64,000 bases of DNA from Apoda limacodes (lineage: Eukaryota > Arthropoda > Insecta > Lepidoptera > Limacodidae): contig OX291552.1 of NCBI GenBank assembly GCA_946406115.1, positions 9,620,836 through 9,684,835 on the forward strand, in the 5' to 3' direction. The first letter of the stretch is position 1; each line of letters starts with the position of its first letter. Positions 22,780-34,217 of this stretch are shown in pieces. The notes under the pieces are model-generated. The model did not search any database and was not told the origin of the DNA. It saw only the letters and a program-made list of their open reading frames with translations. The position numbers were made by a program, and so were the translations under genes.

Positions 22780-25700
22780 TTTTTGAGTTATAGTTATTGG
22801 TTGTTGATGAAAATAACTTAATATTATAAATTATTATTAATTTGTCATGATTTACCTAAATTAATTTAAACGCAGTTATCTGGTAGCATTAAACCACATA
22901 TCTGGTATAACCGGGTGACTTAAATAACATAACAAACAAAAAATCTAGAACCAAGTTAAAAATAAATATACCTAGTACTAATCGAAGTGTGGCTGTATAG
23001 GTGACTAACTTTGCTCAATGTGACTGAGTTTTTCTTTGTTTACTTTTCGGCCCTAGGGCCGACATTTACTGCTTGCCTCTCACTTTTTAGATAATAAATG
23101 GCCTACTTTTAGAGTATGGGAAATAAAAAAATAAATGAAGAAGGAATAGTGAGTTCTTTTCAAATTATAATAGTAAGTTTTTTCATCAACTAGCAATAAC
23201 CACAACTCAAAAATACTGGCGGGCATTATGGCGCTTGAAAAGTGTTGAGCATAAAAAAGAAAAAAAAAGCCGGTAAGTTTGATTTGTGCATATTCTAAGG
23301 AAGTAAAAGTGAATTAAATTTTATACCTAATAAAATGAGTTCATGAAGCGATTCTGAAATGAATTGAACGCCTGAAATAATTAAAAAAATAGGCTCAAAC
23401 TGTTATGGTATATAAATTTACGCCCCACTTCGCGTCGTCTAGGTACTTCCAAAGAATCAGTTAAATATCGGGCAGAAGAAGTGTTTGTTCCAGTCAGGAA
23501 CAATCAACCAGCGTTTTCTTCTTTCAACGAGAGAATACCTTCTCCAACATTTACTGATATACCTCTATACATGATAGGTACTCAAATTTTACAACCGGTA
23601 GATATCTAACATTAATTTACCAAGAAAAAACGTTTTTCTTTCATTTTGAAATTGGTCCAATTTTACTATAAATTTTAAATAGCACATATGCATCTATAGC
23701 AACCACCGAAACCTTTTATTTAATTAATATTTTATAATATTTGGATTGTGTTTACTATTCTCATATCAGAAATGAAAAGTAAAGTGTTCAATTCGGGTGA
23801 AAGGACCATTTCAGTATCGGACTATTGGCGCTCGAACGTCGGAAATGGGTGCTTTCATCCCTTAGTTTATTAACAAACTACCATTATCCCGCTCCAGAGC
23901 TCGTACAGGAATATATGTTTCCACAAATTTGCTTCTATGTAGTTATATCAATGGAAAGTCTTAAAGTGGGGTTAATACGGCAATTGTGGTTTTAAATGAA
24001 CATTTTTAAAATTATGTATTAAATAATAGTTATCTACCTTTCACAGAAATATTTAATTAAATTAACAAGTCAAATTATCTAAAATTTGAAGAGCCCAACA
24101 AAAAAAAACAAATTAATCGAACGGTTGAAATAAGCTTAGAATCCTTGAACAATCATCATATTCATTAAGACCAAACCAATAAGCCACTGCAAAGGTTTGT
24201 AAGGAATTGGGTATTCTGTAGGTTCCGGGTTATGCTGCTGCATCAGGTCAAGGTTCTTAGAATATTTAAGTAACAGAATACCAATTGCCAACAGTAAGGG
24301 TAGGCCATGCCCCTAGAGTGGGAATGTACGAGGCTAGTAAGTAGCAAAATACCAAATTTCGAATCGATTGGACCTGTGGAAGTTGCTCATACCCTTTCAT
24401 TAACTAGAAAAGAGCTGATGATCTTCAAACGGCTTAACAGATTATCTTGAAGAAGAACACTCTCAATCAAGTCAACCTATCAAATAAAAAAAACTTGATC
24501 AAAATCGGTACATCCGTTTCGGCGTTACGATGCCATAGATAGACAGATATACAGTTAACACGCAATTAAACTTTTTGGTAGGGAGTTAAAAATACGCCGC
24601 AAATGCCGCAATTCGAGAATGCTTTTATAACCAATGTTGTAAACGTAGATATTTTCTCGTTCGTCATAAAATTTTGTGATTGCAATAGGTTTCAAGAGGA
24701 AGCAATAAAGTTATGTACAATTTAAAATATACCATGAAATAATTAATATGTTGGTACAGTTGTTCTCAGTCACGTAGCAATTAATTTTATTAATGCAAAT
24801 CAAATACAAACACAATTTAAACATACCACAATAATATAAGTTTTATTTCCTACACTAAACCGAGTCACTTAAAACAACTAACAATACAAATTTTATTTGC
24901 GCGAAAATTATAAATATTTTTCTTCGCGGAAAATCGACAGTCGTGTGCGCGGAACAGTGAGCCGGCTAGACGGCTACGTCTCGCGTCGGACTAAATTTTA
25001 CTGGTTTTAGCGAGTACAGGACAATTATATTACTTACTTCTGTCGTACTTACCTTGTGTCGTCTTAGGTCAGACAATACAATCTATGGTGACTTCGACGT
25101 CCTTAAAATTTCTCTTTTGCTGCCTCAGCCGTCGTTTGTCCACATAGAGAAAAGAAGCCTAGACTATAGCCGCCACACAGGCCCAGTAAGAACTGGCAGA
25201 CGTTTTCGATCTGGTGGCCACTCGAGTGTCAGATTTTAAGCCGCCCATAATAGCCATAATAAATTTATAATCCTTCTTTCACGCCCAAATAGCGGCCATA
25301 ACAGTCGGGACATATAATATTTTTACTTCCCAATAAAAATTAAAAAGTAAAGATAGAATTTGTAGTCCATTTTTCGATTCACGGATCCGTTTGCTAAATT
25401 TCAAGACAATGGTGATTTTTGTCGGAGCTAACCCTTTAACGAGGAATAGTCGACCAACTTATAAAATGTAGTTGCGAGGGACAACTACAGAACCCTACAC
25501 AGCGCGGGGGCCAATACACCTCGCCCGGATTTTCATAACAATTTTGTTTTAAAGCGATAAGGTTAACCAATCTGTATGCATACATTGTGAAAATTCGTAG
25601 CCATGATCTCAAGGCCTATCTATGTCTATGGTTTTCCAAAACACTTAAAAAAAACTGGCACACTGTAGACCTAGATACTTATTCCTAGAACACGTCTTCA

Positions 25701-26060
25701 AAATTACATACCTAATGTTTGATTAAGACATTCGCAGACCCACCATCAGCGTTGCCAATTTAGCGACTTCGTCGATAGACTAAACGACTTTTTGACATGA
25801 AAAGCCAAATTTTTTATCGGCTTAAATAATTTAGTGACATTTCTGGCGACTTTTCGAATTTGACATATAGAAGTTTTGCAATGGAAAACGACTTAAAACT
25901 GAATTCTACTTGAATCAAATGCACATTAAAACGATTGTAATAAAACATGTAATTGGTAGTATCAATACAGTAGAATCCCGATTATCCGAATAACGATTAT
26001 TCGAACATCCGGTTATTTGTCGCGGCTACACGAGATGATTTATTTTTATTGTAAAACAGT
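22780..26060. other. Non-coding DNA with no recognised gene
   Basis: I see no gene. A 75-codon open stretch at 23385-23609 (RYFQ-free frame containing YRAEEVFVPVRNNQPAFSSF) looks protein-like by composition but lacks a start codon and any family match. A GC-richer patch at 24900-25250, listed separately, is the only promoter-like region. Confidence 0.45.
24900..25250. other. CpG-rich patch, possible orphan promoter or exon
   Basis: The patch contains 'cgcggaaaatcgacagtcg', 'gagccggctagacggctacg' and a 61-codon frame (25054-25239) of no known family. The contrast with flanking AT-rich DNA suggests a promoter, 5' exon or captured fragment. No partner exon is identified. Confidence 0.2.
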
Positions 26061-26064
26061 AGTT

Positions 26065-26130
26065 TGTGCGTGCGTGCGTGAGTGCGTGCGTGCGTGCGTG
26101 CATGCGTACGTGTGTGTGTGTGTGTGTGTA
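26065..26130. repeat. (GTGC)n / (GT)n microsatellite
   Basis: Runs of 'gtgcgtgcgtgc' merging into 'gtgtgtgtgtgtgtg'. Confidence 0.85.
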
Positions 26131-26390
26131 AACCGATTTTAATGACATTTTGGTAAGTTGTTATTCACACGCCGGGGAATGATTTTGAGAAATAAAAAAG
26201 GGGTCAAGTGCGAGTCGGACTCACGCAATAACGGTAAACCGATTTTAATGAAATTTTGGTTAGTTGTTATGCAAACGCCGGGGAAGGTTTCTGATAAAGA
26301 AAAAAAGGGTCAAGTGCGAGTCGAACAGGATCAAGTGCGAGTCGGACAGGGTCAAGTGCGAGTCGGACAAGGTCAAGTGCGAGTCGGGTC
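26131..26390. repeat. Direct repeat plus 21-bp minisatellite
   Basis: An approximately 85-bp unit ('aaaccgattttaatga...gccgggga...ggtcaagtgcg') occurs twice, at 26131-26215 and 26235-26318. It is followed by four tandem 21-bp units of 'gtcaagtgcgagtcggacag' type at 26308-26390. The unit is the end block of the repeat family at 38828 and 15857. A plus-strand frame reads it as QVRVGQG repeats, which is incidental. Confidence 0.75.
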
Positions 26391-27005
26391 TAAGTTGATA
26401 TGCACATAGGCACCGGGCAAGGTTTCTGAATAAGTACAATCTCTTCACAATGGGCGGCGAGAAACAGCGTTCGCGGGGTCAGCTAGTTTATAATCTTTAT
26501 ACATTATGTTAGGTTGTGTCAAAGAAAATAGTCGAAAGTTATTATTATTATGAGCTTATTACATAATTGAGAAACATAGGTAGGATATTGCCCAAAAATA
26601 TACAAAGCTGCTAACTGCTCATAACTGATTCTATCTCTTTTAGACACGATGCTAGGTGAGACAGCGTGCTTTTGGGCCGCATCCACGAGTGAGTTCGAGC
26701 CCGCGACTAGTTGAACCTTAACGTGTTTATAACCTGTGACTAAACGAGCCACGCAGAGTGCAGTTTCTTGGAAACTTGAGGAAAAATAGCAGTATCAACA
26801 ATGTAGATAGAACTTATATTTTCGACTTATTTACAAACAGTGTTGCTTAGATACGCATATCTACAGTGACCAACCAAACCATAGACCTAAGAGATGACAT
26901 AGAAGTAAAAGGCGCATAATAGTGCCATGGCTAACAATCGTTTCTTTTGACGTTGCATATCCAATTCCACGTGTTGAGCACATTTTTCAAAGTTTGCAGG
27001 GGGTC

Positions 27006-27245
27006 AAATACTTTTGCGATTTAGACTTAAATTAAGGATATTTTCAACTTGAATTAGATGAAAGCGATAAACATAAAACCGCGTTCATATGTTCAGGAGG
27101 TAGCAATTCTAATGTTTGGGAATTTAATGTATTACCGTTCGGCATGAAGTCGAGCCAATTTTTCTTTCAAAAGACCATGAATACGGTATTGAAGGAATTG
27201 TTAGGTAAGGGTGTATTAGTTTGCGTGGACAATATTTTTATTAAA
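27006..27245 (+). pseudogene. Ty3/Gypsy reverse transcriptase fragment
   Basis: About 80 codons read as the RT palm of a Ty3/Gypsy element: FQLELDESDKHKTAFI, then WEFNVLPFGMKSSQFFFQ and VLVCVDNIFI. The catalytic YxDD box has become CVDN, and there is a TAA in frame near 27036, so it is dead. No protease, RNase H, integrase or LTR is visible alongside. Confidence 0.8.
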
Positions 27246-27544
27246 TAAAACGCTTCAATGCAATAGCTTTACCGCGGCAGGCCCCGGGTGCCACTGATCT
27301 TTTTTTTATTTACAGCTTTTCAGTGTTATTGTTTTCCAATATTTGCTTGAAATCACCTTTTAAAACTCTTTATTTTGATATCCCACTCGATAGGTTTTGA
27401 AAAGAAAATATTTTTCATACTACCATTTTGATTTTCAATAATTTGAATATAGCCTATGAAACTCTAGCTGTTAAGACGAATCTAACCACGTGTAATTTAT
27501 TAAGCCTTCAACTTATGCCTAACTAACTAAACCAGCAAACAAGC

Positions 27545-28112
27545 TTACGGTCCGCCTGATGGTAAACGGTCACCGTAGCCTATGGACGCTTGCAACACCG
27601 ACCCTTCAGAATTCTAATAACTTCTTTCTTGAAGTACTCCATACTGTAGTCCTTGGAGAAAACCTTGGCAGGGTGCTCATTCCACAACTTAAGCGTTCGC
27701 GGGAGGAAGTTTCTCTGAAACCGCACTGTACGCGACCATTTCGGTTCTAAAGTGTGATAATAAATTCCCTGCCGATGGCGAGCGGTGCGATGGTAGAAAG
27801 TAGCCGTGGGCATAATTTCGAACAATTCGTCAGAACACAACCCATTGTACAAGCGGTAGAACACACTCGCGGAGGCAAAGTCTCTTCTCAGACTTAAGGG
27901 CTTGATACCGCAAGTGAGTTTGGAATCGTCGACAATTCTCACAGCCCGTCGTTGAACCGAGTCAGAAGGGCCAAGCTGGTATCCGGGTGCATCCGCCCAG
28001 AGATGGCAGCAGTACTCCATATGGGGCCGAACTTGCGACTTGTAAAGTAACAACCTTTGCCCCGACGTGAAGTACTGCTTCGCACTGTTGAGTACACCAA
28101 GTTTTTTGGAGC
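27545..28112 (-). mobile_element. 5'-truncated copy of the 58-62 kb LINE family (3' end only)
   Basis: The minus strand encodes the ORF2 C-terminus from [18 protein letters not shown] to FKKEVIRILKGR, aligning block for block with 61237-61770 of the larger copy. It ends in the same 'taccatcaggcggaccgtaagc' 3' UTR signature at about 27545-27565. The frame is open over about 180 codons. There is no poly-A tail at the 3' end. Confidence 0.85.
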
Positions 28113-30430
28113 GACTGTGATTTATACTACTTAGTGGATAGTGAAACATGGTTAATATTTATGTAGGTAGGTATACTTACTCATATCTGTCATATCAGCG
28201 TAGAGCCAGAACTGTACAGAACGTAGACACGTACTAAAAAGGATTTTGCTATACAAGGAAGAAATGATGTGTTTCAGCATTTTCATTTGGTACAATTATA
28301 TCCTCAATCAAATTTTAGGCCGACGCTGAAAGTAAACCACAGTCTGCTTTAAAACAGTACAGTCAAATAGAGTACATAAAAACAAATACTTAATATTTCA
28401 TCAACTTTATTAACGTATCAGAATTGAAATGACGTTTTAACAAAACTGCGGCTTAATATACAATTTATAAATCACATCTCAAGACTCAAATCAAAAAATC
28501 TGCACAGAATTTGGTACGAAAATTTTACACAGAGGCTAATTTCTTTCGGAGGTATTTATGGCTCCATTAAATATAAACCTGAAAATAATCTCGATAATAC
28601 CTGACTTATATCAAAATAAGTTATTTATAATACCAAAAGTTGTAGCCAAAAAAAATAGGAAAAATAGAAAAAAATAGAAGTTATTAATTGAATCTTTCAA
28701 ATTTCAGGACCTGACCCTCAACAACAATCCCAATTCCAATCGTACGGCAATTTTAAATAGCAAGTAAGTATAATAAAATAATGAGTAATTTTAATATTAC
28801 CATTTCATTGTATAGATTAAAAAGGTGTTATAAGAGTTTTATTTAATGCCAAAATTGCAACGAAACTGAAATTTGAGTGCAAAAAAAACTAAATATTAAA
28901 CCAAAGACTAATACAATGCCTTTATAATTTTTCAATGAATGCAATTAAATTAACGATAAAGAATTCATTTTTATATTGACTGGTTTGTTTTCAGGTTTTC
29001 TGTTCAGTGCAACAAACTTTTTAACCTTCTGACCTTAGTTGTTTGGTCGCTAGTGTCGTTGGAAGTTCACACCATTTCAATATGGCGACTGTAGTGTGTA
29101 CTGTTTTGAAATTTGACCACCTGGTCAGAAAAGTCTGTTGCACTACACTTTACACAAAAATAAATGTTTTAGAACCATTTAGTGTGTGTCCGTATAGATA
29201 TTGTGTTTGTGTATTTTGTTGCAGTTTCGTTTATAAATACTTACCACTACAATAAATTTAAGTTTAACACTGTAGGTTTATTGTATTGAAACTGTTGTAG
29301 CATAGTTTTTTTTTTCATCAATTTAATAAACCATACTTATTATTTTATTTTTTTATTATAGACGTTTAACAAAATTATTTTCGCGAAAAACATTGCTTAT
29401 TATGTTAAGTTAATGCGCATTTCCGTTATTTTTTTTCTTTATAATTAACATGTCATTACAATACCAACTGTTTTGGTAAATTAGAACTACTTACAGATAG
29501 TCACATACCATATCTTAAATTATATAAAAAAATAAATACATGATTGTGGCTCATATTCGAATCACTTAAAAAGCCACTATCACCTTTTAAACGAAGTTGC
29601 CAAAAATTTTAACAAACTTTTATCCAAAACATCAAGAATAAGAACAAATTTTATGAATGAACCAAAAAGCAAATTAAGTATAATCCGCGAAATGAATGAA
29701 AAATAACAGTTCTAGGGTGAAGTAGTAGTAAAGAAGTTCTAAATATTGAACATTTATTTATAAAAGCACTTATATTTACTATTAGGAGTTGCATGAGGAT
29801 TACAAGACGTAGGCATACATAATAATATTATGTCATACTCATGCGACATATAACAAATCTTTTTCTTAAGTGTCGATGTCCATATCTTATATATAAAAAA
29901 CTGTTTTTTTGTTATGTACCGATACGTCTCTACGATTTAACGTGTTCTTTACTTAATGCGACGTTAAAAATGGATAACCAGCTGGTCGTTGTAAAGAGAT
30001 AATGAAACTAAATAATAAACCTTTTTTTTTTACTATTTAAAAACGATTCACAAATCTAAAAAGGTAATATATAAGTAAAGTTTGTTTGCATTTTTGGCAA
30101 TTTAATTTTATACTAAGAACCACTTCAATTTATATAGCTACTACGTCGATACAAAATCTTACCGCTCCACTGTTTCATTATTGCCATAAATCATTTTTTT
30201 GTATTATTCAAATTGCCCGACAATCGAGCATCTAAACAGCAGTTAACAAATTTGTGTAGTTTGTATACAATTTACTGCTATCAAAATTTGAGACAATTGT
30301 ATTATTTATGCGGGCATAATGATTACATAATTAAGGGGCTGCTTCGCGATTCTATATCTATTGGTAAGCCACGCTCTAATTTAATCGTTTAAACGAAACG
30401 CGTTTGACACCTGTCAAAAAATAGCTTATG
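28113..30430. other. Non-coding AT-rich DNA
   Basis: No gene recognised. A short exon-like segment (28708-28760) has an acceptor 'tcaaatttcag' and an open frame PDPQQQSQFQSYGNFK followed by TAG. No partner exon was found. Confidence 0.4.
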
Positions 30431-30439
30431 GGTTTTTGG

Positions 30440-30968
30440 TAGCAAAGAAGATGCACTAAAAATGTAAAAATAGTTATTTCTTAAAATCTGATCTGAATTA
30501 CAGTTTGAAATTGGTGAGACCTAAAGTTTATAACACACTTCACTTTCATGACACCAGCTTCCAACTGTAATTCAGATCAGATTTTGGAATAAAGTAATTA
30601 TTTTTATCTTTTTAGTGCATCTTTTTGAAGCCTTTTGTTTTATATTTATTTTTTTGTTAAAAAGTTTTAATTTTCTTACCTTTGAGTGGCGATGTGTTTA
30701 TTTCTAACTACTACACTAATAATATCCATACTCGTAACAAAATTTTATACAATCATCGACATAAAAGGCGTTCCACCAGTTCCAAATTAACACCAAAGTT
30801 TTTAATTCACTACATTAATATGGGACAACCACGGAAGTATACCCATTTGAATAAAAAAGAATTTTGCAAATCCAAGTCTATATATGACAGAGTTATGGCC
30901 GAACATACATAAAAAAATATATAAACATCCGAATTGAGAACCTCCTTCTTTTTTGAAATCGGTTAAAA
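30440..30968. repeat. Fold-back repeat, longest copy of the family at 60-262 and 5277-5433
   Basis: The left part contains inverted arms 'atctgatctgaattacagtt' (30485) and 'aactgtaattcagatcagat' (30562), within outer 'gatgcactaaaaa' / 'tttttagtgcatc' arms. The right part (30807-30968) matches 5277-5433. The 76-codon frame inside is not supported as a gene. Confidence 0.6.
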
Positions 30969-30969
30969 A

Positions 30970-32101
30970 CCGCTTAAGCTAAACAAAACGCTAATCAGAT
31001 TTTGCTATAATTTTGCAATTTAATAGCTAATGAAATGCAAACCAATAACAATTCTGCTACGAAGTAGTTAGAATAGATAGACCACCTTAAATATAAGCAT
31101 GGATATTTCGGAAATAACCGCGAAATCAATCAAATACTTTTAAAAAGTAACTAAAGCTAGAATCTGAGAACTGTACTACCAGAACATTTAAAAACTAATT
31201 ATCTAATGTTGTAATATTTGAATTAATACGAATAATTACTTTAGCAATGCCAAATCAGAGAAGGAAATTGATTCAATCGTGTTTTGTTACTTATCAGAAT
31301 GATATACCATCTTTAAAATTTACACAATTAATTATTAAATATGTGGTATTGCTACAGACCATGTAGAAACAATTACAAGGCTCCACTATTTTTCGATGTA
31401 GCCCCTTAATTTTTTTTTGTATGCAAGCTGTTGATTTTATTTTAGAATATTCTTTTAACATAAGTTCATATATCATATATATTTGCACCTTATACTACAT
31501 TAACCTCATTATTAACTATTCTTGGTACCTTCTATGTTATAGCATAATTTTAAGTGTAGGCTTATTCAGAAGCTTTGTCATCTCGCACAAAAGGCAAATC
31601 ATTGCATCTAAAGATACAAAAATAAGGTATCTTTTTACTAGGTATATAAATCAAACCAAACTTTAAATTAATCTTAAAATAAAAATAGTCATTTTGGTTA
31701 GTTCCTTAGACTATTTATTTATATATAACTATATTGTCAAAAACTATACATATAAATGTGTCGTAATAAATCAGAATATCTTAAGTCATCTCCTGCTTTG
31801 GTTGCGGAAAGAAAGCAACGAAACACTGACACGAACAAAGCCGCGGCGATTACGCTATCTAGTTACAATTCAAGCATACTTACAAGTACACAAAAATCTA
31901 TTTGGTGCCAAACTTCCAATATCCTTAACTTTGCTACCAAAAAAAGGCCCGAGATAAAATGTATTCCGTTTCTCAATTTTCGAAAAGGACAGTCAAACAT
32001 CCACCCTTCGAGTTAATTGTATATGAAAACCTAACCCTCTGATGCAATTATATTTCACGTGAAACGAAATCTCACATAGCACAAACTTCCTAACATCAGT
32101 C
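30970..32101. other. Downstream flank of SPT6, no gene
   Basis: AT-rich sequence with several short open frames that overlap one another and resemble nothing known. It presumably holds the SPT6 cleavage site near its right edge. Confidence 0.5.
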
Positions 32102-32107
32102 TTTATT
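32102..32107 (-). promoter_or_regulatory. AATAAA polyadenylation signal overlapping the SPT6 stop codon
   Basis: On the minus strand the end reads GAG AAT TAA TAAAG: the canonical hexamer (32107-32102) shares two bases with the TAA stop (32108-32106). If used, the 3' UTR would be only about 15-30 nt. Other tttatt motifs lie farther out (near 31725 and 31434), so an alternative site is possible. Confidence 0.5.
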
Positions 32108-34217
32108 AATTCTCATCATAAAGAGGTGTCCCATCTCCCAAAGACATGGATCGTGGAGATGTATTCGTGTGTGGAGTAGACCTAACAGATTGACTTCTAG
32201 AATGTCTTGGAGTATGACCGTGAGGGGTGCTCCTCGCGTCATGTCTAGGGGTAGATCTCGAATCGTGTCTAGGAGTAGACCTAGCGTCCATTCTAGGAGT
32301 TCGGCCTGAAGACTGTCTAGGCGTTGACATTCCTTCGCTGCTTCTAGGAGTCGCAGGTGTGTCTCTGACAGATCTGTGCCTTACCCAGTCTTCAGCTGCC
32401 TTCTGCCAATCCGAAGGTTCTGTATAAGCGGGAATTTGAACCGGTTTGTGTCTTGGTTGAACTGGCGTCAGGAAATCTGGTTGTCTAGGTGTCGTTGCGA
32501 AAGGTGTCATGTATGGAGTTTGAGCAGAGGGAGTGTAGGGAGTATTTATATAAGCTGGTCCAGGGGTATGAGCAGGGGTGTGGAACGCTGGAGTGTGCGC
32601 GGCAGGGGTGTGATACATAGTGGAAGTCATGCCTCCATGAGGTGTTCTCATTGTTGCAGGGGTTCTTTGCACAGGGGTTCCTGATGGCGGGGGATCTCGG
32701 AAATGCTCTTTAAACCATTTAAGCAAACTCCCTAAAGAGTCGAACATTCTTTGCCGAAATTTGTACCCGTCTGGGGTTACAGATATATATTCATGGGTAC
32801 ATCTCGCTCTTGGTAAGTATGAAAGGAGGAATCTTCCCGGGTGATTCTTGGCTGCAGAAATAACGTAGTGGATTTTGTTGGGGTTTTTAGCTTTTTCTTC
32901 TTTAATCCATTCTTCAGCTTTGTCTCTCATTCCTTCAAAAGGTTTGTAGTACTTGTAGGCTATCAGGTCTCTGGCGTGGCTGGCCATTGGTGTGACGTAG
33001 CGCGCGATGATTTCATCCAGGTCTTCGAACTCCGACCCTTGTATCCAGAGACTTCGACCTGCATGTCAATAATTTTACGTAATATATTTCACCAAATTTA
33101 ACATCACTTATCAAGAAAACACTCATGCCGATTAAAGTTTGTTTGGCTCACTTGATCTCAGCATCCAAGAACATTATGACTTTTATAATGAAAAAATACA
33201 AAATTTTACACTTTACTGCCTTGAAATGCTCAAATTTAATTTTAAGTGGCACTTAATAATAAAAATTAATTTAAACATCAAATATTATGAGAGATATAAC
33301 AGCCCGAACGGCGCGGCTACTCACACAACGCATCACCCGACATGCTCTTGGCCGGCTTATTAGAGATAGCATATCGATAAGGAATTTTAAATACTTACAA
33401 AAACAATAATATGATGATGATGAAGACAATAACATACCTAATGAGAACGCGTTTTCCTTGCCTTCCTCTCTTACATCGATATGTTGATATACACCTTCTG
33501 CCACTTTCCAAGTTACCGTCAGATGGTCAGAACCCTAAAACAAAAAAAATAATATAAAACTGACGCTAATTTTACTAGTTTTTATTGTAAGTTCCAATCT
33601 GCCTCATAAGCATGGTACGATTTGCTATGAGAGTATACTCTCAGAATTGCCAAAATTTATAGTATGTAAACCAAAGTTCCCTAATTGGCCGCCAGCTAGA
33701 TGGCGCAAAGATCTACACAAAATTGCTTAGAAGCGCAGGACCGTTCAAGAGACCCGTGTCCAGCAGTGAACTACAGTGTGCTATTAATGATACCAGAATT
33801 ACAAAAAAAAAACACGCTCGGAATGCTTCCACTGGTCTGGCTATCGGTCAAATTTTCTCCATTGGTGTTTAACATAGAAAATTATGAGTGTATAAGGAAT
33901 TGTATTGTAAGAAAGTGTATTAAATAAATTTCTTTAATATCGATAAAAGTTAGTTTCTTAGGGGAAAGTAGTTAATGAAAATAAAGTTTTTCCTTATGAA
34001 GCTTGCACTTACCTTGCTGCTAGGCCTTACGATGACTTCGCCCTGGGCCAGATTCTCCATCAGTTTCTCGGCCTCCGCATACGATATGTTGTGGAAGGCC
34101 GGATGCACTATCACTCTTTTCACGTACTGAAGGCGCTCTTTTGTTTGTTTCGCCTCAGTGTCTTTGCGGACGTCCTTATCTTCAGCCTCTTGATCATAGA
34201 ATGGATCTTTCTGAGGT
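32106..34217 (-). CDS. SPT6 exons 22-24: tandem SH2 domain and TP-rich tail
   Basis: Residues 1292-1709. [20 protein letters not shown] and EVIVRPSSK give the N-terminal SH2, with the arginine of VIVRPSS in the phosphate-binding position. [18 protein letters not shown] follows in exon 23. The C-terminal SH2 occupies the start of exon 24 through [20 protein letters not shown]. This pair binds the phosphorylated RNA polymerase II linker in yeast and human. The tail after residue about 1500 holds 23 TP dipeptides, including tandem RSTPRHD-type units at about 32210-32300, a likely proline-directed kinase substrate. The protein ends [10 protein letters not shown], as SPT6 homologues do. Confidence 0.95.

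Noticed and set aside
26131..26390. CRISPR-like array
   Set aside because: The units are contiguous 21-bp tandem repeats with no spacers, in a eukaryotic genome.
26158..26409. QVRVGQG repeat protein
   Set aside because: A translation of a 21-bp minisatellite derived from a transposon end.
32227..32427. Antisense plus-strand gene over the SPT6 tail (ESCLGVDLA repeats)
   Set aside because: It mirrors the RSTPRHD-type coding repeats of SPT6 on the other strand. A shadow frame.
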